This document shows, piece after piece, positions 1 to 4,673 of a stretch of DNA of 5,691 bases; positions within the stretch are counted from its first letter, which is position 1, and every line of letters begins with the position of its first letter. Location of the stretch: NCBI GenBank assembly GCA_017883105.1, contig JADGOF010000166.1, positions 1 to 5,691 on the forward strand, read 5' to 3'. The notes under the pieces were generated by a model. That model was not told the origin of the DNA. It ran no database searches and worked only from the letters and a program-made list of their open reading frames with translations. Both the position numbers and the translations under genes were made by a program. Source of the DNA: Acidimicrobiales bacterium. GTDB taxonomy: Bacteria; Actinomycetota; Acidimicrobiia; Acidimicrobiales; RAAP-2.

Positions 1-477
1 GCTCCCCCGGAACTCGCGCAGCACGGCCATCAGCTGCATGGCCCGTCCGGGCAGATCTTCGACCAGTGGCTCCGCCTTGAACCCCGAGTACAACGCCAGT
101 CCGACGGGATCGGCCGCGTCGTGGACCGCCTGGGCGGTGGCGCAGAAAGAGTCGAGACCCTCCAGACCGCTGAGCCGGGACCGGCCAAGTTCGGCACAGC
201 ACTCGAAGTGGGCCCGCGCCGCGTCTCTCGGAGCGATCACCGCCTTCGCTGAGTTCCACAACTGCTCGACCACTGCCGGGTTGAAGTATCCGAAGGCACT
301 ACTCACCACCAGGGGCTCCACGTCCCCGAGCACTCCACCCCGGCCGAGACAGTAGAACTGGAAGGGGTCGAGACCCAGCTCCTTGCCCCGGGCCTCGGTC
401 TCGGGCACGAAGTAGTAGGCCCATCCGTTGTCACGGATCACCGGGCAGGCGCGGGCAAGAAGCTCCTCGGTCGTCAT
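1..477 (-). CDS. SCO6745-family protein, 5' part (C-terminus outside window)
   Basis: The minus-strand frame is open from an ATG at 477 to the window edge, giving 159 residues and no stop, so the C-terminus is missing. I recognise the actinobacterial SCO6745 family (Pfam fold name HTH_67) from its layout: a YYFVPE segment at residues 21-26, FYCLGRGGVLGDVEP at 41-55 (family pattern Y-F-x-x-R-x-A-P-L-G), GYFNPAVVEQLW at 63-74 (family pattern F-x-N-F-x-P), then a helical region with ALYSGF at 128-133 and an LREFRG ending at 153-158. Members are usually near 280 residues, so a bit over half is present. No catalytic residues are known to me and the biochemical role is not established; despite the fold name I would not call it a DNA-binding regulator. 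There is no Shine-Dalgarno sequence; a TACGCT hexamer 6 nt upstream of the ATG suggests a leaderless transcript and supports this start. It is divergent from the dehydrogenase gene at 612. Family assignment is by remembered pattern only. Confidence 0.7.
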   Translation of the reverse strand, partial: MTTEELLARACPVIRDNGWAYYFVPETEARGKELGLDPFQFYCLGRGGVLGDVEPLVVSSAFGYFNPAVVEQLWNSAKAVIAPRDAARAHFECCAELGRSRLSGLEGLDSFCATAQAVHDAADPVGLALYSGFKAEPLVEDLPGRAMQLMAVLREFRGS

Positions 478-483
478 TCCGGC

Positions 484-489
484 AGCGTA
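484..489 (-). promoter_or_regulatory. Putative -10 element (TACGCT) of the SCO6745-family gene, leaderless start
   Basis: On the minus strand TACGCT is followed by 6 nt (GCCGGA) and then the ATG at 477. It fits the actinobacterial -10 pattern TANNNT placed so that transcription would begin at or next to the start codon. I find no convincing -35 at 16-19 nt spacing. Three other genes in the window show the same arrangement, which raises the credibility of each. Confidence 0.4.
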
Positions 490-547
490 TCCGGACTCGG
501 ATCGGCCTGAAGACCGACAAGAAGCCCGGGACTGCCGACTCGCACAA

Positions 548-567
548 CGACGGCTACGACGCCGTCG
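548..567. repeat. Inverted repeat in the divergent spacer (7-bp arms, 6-nt centre)
   Basis: CGACGGC, a centre TACGAC, then GCCGTCG: the two 7-bp arms are perfectly complementary. It lies in the noncoding spacer between the two divergent starts at 477 and 612, 11 bp before a second perfect dyad. It could be an operator half of a regulated divergent promoter or a short RNA hairpin. It has no T-run and is not a terminator. Confidence 0.5.
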
Positions 568-578
568 CAGTGGCAGCC

Positions 579-598
579 GGGCAGCCCTGGGGCTGCCC
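579..598. promoter_or_regulatory. Perfect dyad next to the -10 of the dehydrogenase gene (operator candidate)
   Basis: GGGCAGCC, CTGG, GGCTGCCC: 8-bp perfectly complementary arms around a 4-bp centre, ending immediately before the putative -10 hexamer at 599. A site here would occupy the spacer between -35 and -10, a classical repressor position. As RNA it would form a strong hairpin, but with a leaderless start at 612 it would not be transcribed in the plus direction. No regulator gene is adjacent, so the binding protein is unknown. Confidence 0.5.
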
Positions 599-604
599 TA
601 CGTT
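599..604 (+). promoter_or_regulatory. Putative -10 element (TACGTT) of the dehydrogenase gene, leaderless start
   Basis: TACGTT fits TANNNT and is followed by 7 nt (CGCCGGG) and then the ATG at 612. That ATG is also where the nucleotide-binding strand of the dehydrogenase begins (MRLLITGAA). There is no clear -35. The position directly after the dyad at 579-598 suggests regulated initiation. Confidence 0.38.
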
Positions 605-611
605 CGCCGGG

Positions 612-1355
612 ATGCGACTACTGATCACCGGTGCGGCACGCTCTATCGGGGCGGCCACAGCCACCGCCCGCAACGTCGACCTGCTCACCGATCTCGATGT
701 GGCGATACGCCTCACCCTTGACGTGACCGACGAGTCGTCGATCCGGCCCGCCCTGGATGGAGCCGGCGAGATCGACGGCATCGTGAACAACGCCGCAGTG
801 ACCGGCAAGGGGCCCCTCGAGAGCTATCCCCTCGACCAGTTGCGTCTTATGTTCGAGACCAACTGATTCGGGCCCCTGCGCCTGCTCCAACACGTCCTGC
901 CGGGCTGGCGGAAACGGGGCAGCGGCGTGATGGCCAATGTGAGCTCGGTCCATGGCCGAGTGGCGACGCCTCTCAAAGGTCCGTACTCCGCCTCAAAATC
1001 CGCGCTCGAATCGCTGTCGGAGACGTTGCACTACGAGCTCGGACATTTCGGCATCCGGGTGGTCATCATCGAGCCCGGTTACGTCGCTCCGGGCATGAAG
1101 CCGGTGGACAGGGTGGACGCCTACCGCGGTCTGTGGGAGCAGTGGGACGGCGTCGACCGGTTGGTCGCCGATCCGGCCGGTCGCCCCGGACCCGGCATGG
1201 TGGCCGCCGCCATCCGGCGGGCCATCGAGGACCTGGCCACGCCGCTGCGGGTGCCGGTGAGTCACGACGCCGTGGCCATCCTGGCTGCCCGATCCCAGTT
1301 TGACGACGCCACCTCCGATTCCGCCATGCGCGAGGCATTGGGCCTGACCTGGTAG
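612..1355 (+). pseudogene. Short-chain dehydrogenase/reductase, broken by an in-frame TGA and a missing N-terminal segment
   Basis: Classical NAD(P)-dependent SDR fold read in one frame from ATG 612 to TAG 1353-1355, 247 codons, with a TGA at codon 85 (864-866). The Rossmann motif is TGAARSIG (codons 6-13), where the middle glycine of TGxxxGxG is Ser. LDVTD (36-40), NNAA (59-62), the catalytic Ser112 in ANVSS, and Tyr125/Lys129 in YSASK are all present, followed by a good C-terminal half with GIRVVIIEPGYVAPGMK. Only about 23 residues separate the glycine motif from LDVTD, where SDRs usually have 40 or more, so helix A and strand B (the cofactor-specificity region) appear to be deleted in frame. 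The sequence around the stop reads ETN-stop-FGPLRLLQ, where relatives read through, often with a large hydrophobic residue. A C-terminal fragment restarting at GTG 927 would lack the cofactor site, so I judge the gene non-functional unless the lesions are sequence errors. The substrate cannot be told. It converges with glbO, 71 bp apart, with no clear terminator between. Confidence 0.85.
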
Positions 1356-1426
1356 TTCGAGATCAGAGAAGGAAGACTGGCCGACGCAGGAGGGCCGACC
1401 CACGGTTCGAGCCCGACCGGACCGGA

Positions 1427-1819
1427 TCAGCCCGGCGCGTTGACCATGCTGTGTGCCGCCATGGTCAGGTAGTCGAGGAGAACCGCCCGATCCGCCTCGT
1501 CCAAGCCGGCCGTGTCGACCGCCGCGGTGATGTGTCGGAGCCAGGCCTCCGCCTCGGCGGTGCCGATCACAAACGGATCGTGGCGCATCCTGAGTCGCGG
1601 GTGTCCGCGCTGGTCGCTGTACTCCCGGGGACCTCCCCAGTACTGCATGAGGAACAGGGCGAGATGCGCCTTCGACTCGCTGAGATCGTTGGGGTACATG
1701 GGGCGCAGCAGGGGATCGGTGGCCACACCGGCATAGAACCGCTCCACCAGGACCGTGAAGAAGGGCTCCCCGCCCCATCGTTGGTAGGCAGACTGTTCGG
1801 GTTCCCGCTTCCATCGCAC
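1427..1819 (-). CDS. glbO: Group II truncated hemoglobin (GlbO/TrHbO type)
   Basis: Heme protein of the 2-over-2 globin fold, 130 residues, cytosolic, binding O2 and related ligands; TrHbO proteins are linked to oxygen chemistry, peroxide or NO handling. The match to mycobacterial GlbO runs nearly end to end: RWGGEPFF (14-21), ERFYAGVA (26-33), LRPMYP (38-43), QYWGGPREYSDQRGHPRLRM (59-78), and the C-terminus MAAHSMVNAPG. Key residues are present: Tyr29 (B10), Tyr42 (CD1), proximal His80 (F8) in RMRHDPF, and Trp93 (G8) in AWLRH. The frame stays open upstream to an ATG at 1993, but that would run into the divergent acyl-CoA dehydrogenase gene and adds unrelated residues. GTG 1819 is the only standard start between that overlap and the globin fold, and it has TACAGT 6 nt upstream, suggesting a leaderless mRNA. 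It ends in TGA exactly where the family ends. No lesion seen; probably functional. Confidence 0.93.
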   Translation of the reverse strand: MRWKREPEQSAYQRWGGEPFFTVLVERFYAGVATDPLLRPMYPNDLSESKAHLALFLMQYWGGPREYSDQRGHPRLRMRHDPFVIGTAEAEAWLRHITAAVDTAGLDEADRAVLLDYLTMAAHSMVNAPG

Positions 1820-1825
1820 ATCTCG

Positions 1826-1831
1826 ACTGTA
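1826..1831 (-). promoter_or_regulatory. Putative -10 element (TACAGT) of glbO, leaderless start
   Basis: On the minus strand TACAGT is followed by CGAGAT (6 nt) and the GTG start at 1819. No Shine-Dalgarno sequence precedes that GTG, so a leaderless transcript is the simplest reading. No good -35 is seen at standard spacing. Confidence 0.42.
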
Positions 1832-1839
1832 GGCCGAGG

Positions 1840-1854
1840 TCGGATAGCCTCCGA
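1840..1854. promoter_or_regulatory. Dyad around a possible -10 (TAGCCT) for the acyl-CoA dehydrogenase
   Basis: TCGGA, TAGCC, TCCGA: 5-bp complementary arms. The hexamer TAGCCT at 1845-1850 fits TANNNT and would place a start near 1857, giving a leader of about 40 nt that includes the Shine-Dalgarno sequence at 1886. The -35 region (around 1822-1827) is poor. The dyad symmetry and the promoter call are both weak alone. Confidence 0.25.
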
Positions 1855-1863
1855 TCAGGCAAC

Positions 1864-1875
1864 CGTCAGCTGACG
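1864..1875. promoter_or_regulatory. Perfect 12-bp palindrome between glbO and the acyl-CoA dehydrogenase (operator candidate)
   Basis: CGTCAGCTGACG is fully self-complementary. It lies in the 78-bp divergent spacer, about 45 bp upstream of the glbO start and 22 bp upstream of the acyl-CoA dehydrogenase GTG, just before its Shine-Dalgarno sequence. A dimeric repressor bound here could block the dehydrogenase transcript. The protein is not identifiable from this window. Confidence 0.42.
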
Positions 1876-1885
1876 AGGGGACGCC

Positions 1886-1891
1886 AGGAGG
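1886..1891 (+). promoter_or_regulatory. Ribosome binding site AGGAGG of the acyl-CoA dehydrogenase
   Basis: A full AGGAGG with a 6-nt spacer to GTG 1898. It decides the start of the dehydrogenase and contrasts with the missing Shine-Dalgarno sequences of four neighbours. Confidence 0.85.
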
Positions 1892-1897
1892 TCCGAC

Positions 1898-3136
1898 GTG
1901 TTCGAATGGTCCGAGGAACAACTGATGGTGAGGGACGCCATCCGCCGCTTCATCGACGCCGAGGTGGTGCCCAACATCGAGGCGCTGGAGCACGGCGACC
2001 TTCCCCCCTACGACATCATCCGGAAGATGTACGCCACCTTCGGCATGGACCAGATGGCCCGCGACCGGTTCAAGACGCAGCTCGAACGCAAGGGGTCCGG
2101 TGCCGGGGCCGAGTCCGCGGCGGAACGGGCCGAGCGTCAGGGCGACGGTGGGGCCGCAGCCATGACCCTCATCCCGATCATCGAACTGTGCCGCTACTGC
2201 CCGGGGATCGTGACGGCCATGGGCGTGAGCGTGGGCCTGGCCGCCGGCACGATCATGAAGCAGGGCACACCGGCCCAGATGGAGCGCTGGGGACTCGATC
2301 TGCTTACCGGCGACAAGATCGGATCCTGGGCCATCACCGAGCCCGACTCCGGTTCCGACGCACTGGGCGGGATGAAATCCTCGGCCCGCCGTGACGGCGA
2401 CGAGTACATCCTCAACGGGAACAAGACCTTCATCACCAACGGCCCTTTCGCCGATACCATCGTCTTCTACGCCAAGCTCGACGACGGATCAGACACGCCG
2501 GTCCGCGACCGCCAGGTCCTCACTTTCGTGCTGGAAAAGGGGATGCCCGGCTTCGAGCAGTCCAAGCCGTTCCGCAAGATGGGACTTCACTCCTCGCCCA
2601 CCGGCGAGCTCTTCCTGTCGGATGTCCGAGTGGGCAAGGAGTACCTGCTCGGTGAGACCGAGGACGAGCGGGCCGGGAGCGGACGCGACTCGGCCAAGGG
2701 CAACTTCGTCACCGAACGGGCCGGGCTGGCGGCCATGTCCTTGGGCCTCATCGAGGAGTGCCTCAAACTGTCGGTCGAATACGCCAAGAACCGCATGCTG
2801 TGGGGTCAGCGCATCGGCGACCGCCAGCTGATCCAGCTCAAGCTGGCCAAGATGGAGGTCGCCCGGCTCAACGTGCAGAACCTGGTCTTCCGGCACATCG
2901 AGCTCTCGGCCGCCGGCAAGAGTCTGACTCTGGCCGAGGCGTCTGCAATGAAGCTCTACTCCGCCCAGGCTGCCACCGAGGTGGCCATGGAGGCCGTGCA
3001 GCTGTTCGGCGGCAACGGGTACATGGCCGAGTTCCGGGTCGAGCAGTTGGCCCGCGACGCCAAGGTGTTCCAGATCTATGCCGGAACCGACGAGATCCAG
3101 ATCACCCACATCGCCAAGGATCTGCTCAACCGGTAG
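1898..3136 (+). CDS. Acyl-CoA dehydrogenase (FAD-dependent)
   Basis: Cytosolic flavoenzyme that introduces the alpha-beta double bond into an acyl-CoA, passing electrons to electron-transferring flavoprotein; first step of fatty-acid or branched acyl-CoA oxidation. 412 residues, slightly longer than the usual 380-400, with a charged, Ala/Gly-rich insertion at about 60-88 in the N-terminal helical domain. Flavin and substrate motifs: WAITEPDSGSD (144-154), NGNKTFITNG (173-182), MGLHSSPTGEL (228-238), RMLWGQRIGDRQ (299-310), QLFGGNGYMAEF (368-379) and the terminal YAGTDEIQ (394-401). The usual catalytic Glu of the YEGT motif is Ala395 here. Glu273 in VTERAGLAAMSLG sits where isovaleryl-CoA and long-chain acyl-CoA dehydrogenases carry their base, so the enzyme is probably active with that arrangement. 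A strong AGGAGG 6 nt before GTG 1898 fixes the start. It ends in TAG. It is divergent from glbO and convergent with the transporter; no ETF or thiolase gene is adjacent. The exact acyl substrate cannot be named. Confidence 0.95.
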   Translation: MFEWSEEQLMVRDAIRRFIDAEVVPNIEALEHGDLPPYDIIRKMYATFGMDQMARDRFKTQLERKGSGAGAESAAERAERQGDGGAAAMTLIPIIELCRYCPGIVTAMGVSVGLAAGTIMKQGTPAQMERWGLDLLTGDKIGSWAITEPDSGSDALGGMKSSARRDGDEYILNGNKTFITNGPFADTIVFYAKLDDGSDTPVRDRQVLTFVLEKGMPGFEQSKPFRKMGLHSSPTGELFLSDVRVGKEYLLGETEDERAGSGRDSAKGNFVTERAGLAAMSLGLIEECLKLSVEYAKNRMLWGQRIGDRQLIQLKLAKMEVARLNVQNLVFRHIELSAAGKSLTLAEASAMKLYSAQAATEVAMEAVQLFGGNGYMAEFRVEQLARDAKVFQIYAGTDEIQITHIAKDLLNR

Positions 3137-3148
3137 CCGCCCAGGCGG

Positions 3149-3176
3149 TCTGCCACGGGCCCGTCCCATCGGCAGA
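3149..3176. terminator. Possible bidirectional hairpin between convergent genes
   Basis: TCTGCC at 3149-3154 pairs with GGCAGA at 3171-3176, and the perfect palindrome ACGGGCCCGT (3155-3164) lies inside. It sits in the 51-bp gap between the acyl-CoA dehydrogenase stop and the transporter stop, where a shared terminator would be expected. There is no U-tract on either strand, so intrinsic termination is doubtful. Confidence 0.25.
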
Positions 3177-3187
3177 ACGGTGGCCGG

Positions 3188-4467
3188 TCACCGTCGCGAG
3201 GTGATGGCCCGGGTGACGGCGTCGGGATCGCCCCACATCGATTGCACTTCTTCGAGGGACTTGCCCTTGGTTTCCGGCACGAATCGGCTCACGAAGACAA
3301 AGGTGACCGCACAGAACCCGGCGAACAGCCAGAAGGTGCCGGCTTCCGTGATCAGGGCGACCAGGGTGACCGTCCCGGCGGTTGTCGTGGTCGACGAATG
3401 GGTGCCGCCGGGCAGCTTGCCGACTCGTTCGAACATGGCACCGACCACGACCAGGCTGACTCCCATACCCACCGAGCCGATCATCAGCAGGGGCCTTCGG
3501 CCGAACCGGTCGACCCAGGCAACAGCGCCGAAAGTGGCTACCACGTTGACCTCTCCGATCGCCCAGACCGTGGCCAGGCTCTGACTTGCGGGAGAGGCAA
3601 AACCGGCCGCCTCGAAGATCTTGTCGGCGTAGTAGATGATCGCGTTGATGCCGGTGAACTGCTGGCGGACAGCCAGCGAGATGCCGATCGCCAGTGGACG
3701 TCGCCAGGCCGGAGCGAACACCGCCCGCCAGCCGCCTCCTCCTGGTTGAAGTCCTTCATCATCTGGAGCTGCCTGTCCACGTCGGTCCCCGGTTCGACCT
3801 TTTGCAGGGCAGCCTTCGCCTCGTCGTCGCGCGCGACCTTCACATACCAACGGGGCGAGTCGGGCAGGGGAAGGACGGCCAGGAAGAGCAGCACTGCGGG
3901 GATGGCCGAAATACCGAGCATGAGCCGCCACCGGTTGCCCTTGGTCAGGAGGCAGTCGGCGAAGTAGGCCACGAAGATGCCCATGGTGATGGCCAGCTGA
4001 TAGAGCGACACCATGCGGCCGCGGAGAAGGCTGGGTGAAAGTTCCGAGGCGTAGAGCGGAGCGGCCACCGACGCGACACCGACACCGAACCCGACCATGA
4101 GCCGGCCGATGACCAAGATGGCCGAACCGGGGGCGGGGCACTCCATCAGGGCACCCATGACGAACAGCACGGCGGCCACGAGGATGGTGATTCGCCGTCC
4201 CAGTCGATCGGCCAGACCTCCGGCCACCAATGCCTCGGCCATGGCGCCCAATGTCACCCACGAGGTGATGACATCGAGCAGGAAGGTGCCGACCGAGCAC
4301 TGCTTCTGGATCCCGGTGAGCGCGCCCGAGATGACGCCCTGGTCGTAGCCGAACAGCGCGCCGGCCAGCATGATGATCAGACCGACTCCGACGAGGTAGG
4401 TGCCGTCTCTGCCAGTGCCTGACGTGGGGAGCTCCCCTGTGGGTTCACCGTCGATGTCCGTGGCCAC
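3188..4467 (-). pseudogene. MFS sugar porter, broken by a -1 frameshift and loss of TM10-TM11
   Basis: Inner-membrane sugar transporter of the MFS sugar-porter family (XylE/GalP-like, normally 12 TM, about 460-490 residues). From GTG 4467, codons 1-245 give FGYDQGVISGAL (TM1), GGLADRLGRR (83-92), APLYASELSPSLLRGR (136-151), and PDSPRWYV (202-209), then EEA at 243-245. There the frame breaks: bases 3732-3731 are left over and the family sequence resumes in the -1 frame at 3730 with WRAVFAPAWRRPLAIGI, QQFTGINAIIYYADKIFEAA, VDRFGRRPLL and the C-terminal FVPETKGKSLEE. One missing base near 3731-3735 explains this. In the second half, LVAL runs straight into ITEAGTFWLFAG, so the TM10-TM11 block with the G-P-x-x-W and S-E-I-x-P motifs, roughly 50 residues, is absent. 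Even if the frameshift were an error, the transporter would be about 426 residues and lack two helices. Ends in TGA. Start supported by AAGGGGG at 4472-4478. Divergent from the patatin gene. Confidence 0.88.
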
Positions 4468-4471
4468 GCAT

Positions 4472-4478
4472 CCCCCTT
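4472..4478 (-). promoter_or_regulatory. Ribosome binding site AAGGGGG of the sugar porter
   Basis: On the minus strand AAGGGGG lies 4 nt before the GTG at 4467, one mismatch from the canonical AAGGAGG. It supports GTG 4467 over the ATG at 4542, whose extra 25 residues are Arg/Gly-rich and unlike the family. Confidence 0.55.
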
Positions 4479-4661
4479 TGCGCCGTCCTGGCGCTCGACC
4501 ACGCCGGTCGATCCCCACCTGCCCCTGCGTACGTCGGGGCAACCCTCAGATCGCTTCGCTCAAGCTACTGTGCCGACCTTTTCGACAACTGCCTTCGTTC
4601 CGCCACGTCGTTCGCCGGCGCGGCGATGCCCAATGTCTCAAGCCGGCAACTCACCGGTTGG

Positions 4662-4667
4662 TAAAGT
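4662..4667 (+). promoter_or_regulatory. Putative -10 element (TAAAGT) of the patatin gene, leaderless start
   Basis: TAAAGT fits TANNNT and is followed by TCGGGC (6 nt) and GTG 4674, the same geometry as glbO and the SCO6745-family gene. No Shine-Dalgarno sequence precedes GTG 4674 or the alternative ATG 4710, so this element favours the GTG. No clear -35. Confidence 0.42.
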
Positions 4668-4673
4668 TCGGGC

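Larger units (their letters stand above)
4468..4673. other. Divergent intergenic region, sugar porter / patatin (206 bp)
   Basis: This spacer holds both promoters. For the transporter, TAGCTT on the minus strand (4567-4562) is a possible -10, with TTGTCG 15 nt upstream as a poor -35, giving a leader of nearly 90 nt. For patatin see the element at 4662. Two dyads lie on the transporter side: TCGACC-ACGCC-GGTCGA (4495-4511, perfect 6-bp arms) and a near-palindrome with GCCCC/GGGGC arms and a CGTACG core (4521-4540, 8 of 10 pairs). They would fall in the transporter leader or at a downstream operator position. No small gene is evident. Confidence 0.4.

Noticed and set aside
570..611. Upstream GTG (570) as the SDR start
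   Set aside because: It would translate through the inverted repeat and add residues not seen in SDRs; the Rossmann strand begins at ATG 612.
864..866. TGA in the SDR as a selenocysteine codon
   Set aside because: Selenocysteine has no role at this position (after ETN, before FGPL) in SDRs, and I see no bacterial SECIS-like hairpin directly after the codon.
1404..1414. GGTTCGAGCCC resembling a tRNA T-arm
   Set aside because: Only three of five T-stem pairs form, and no acceptor, D-arm or anticodon arm is found around it.
1820..1993. N-terminal extension of glbO to the ATG at 1993
   Set aside because: It would overlap the acyl-CoA dehydrogenase start by nearly 100 bp, its residues do not resemble a globin, and the GTG at 1819 matches the family N-terminus.
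2489..3169. Minus-strand open frame of 226 codons
   Set aside because: Antisense shadow of the acyl-CoA dehydrogenase, with Leu/Gly/His-rich low-information sequence.
3242..3967. Long plus-strand open frame of 241 codons
   Set aside because: Antisense to the sugar porter, with no domain or plausible composition.
4468..4542. Sugar-porter start at the ATG at 4542
   Set aside because: The added residues are Arg/Gly-rich and not family-like; GTG 4467 has a Shine-Dalgarno sequence.
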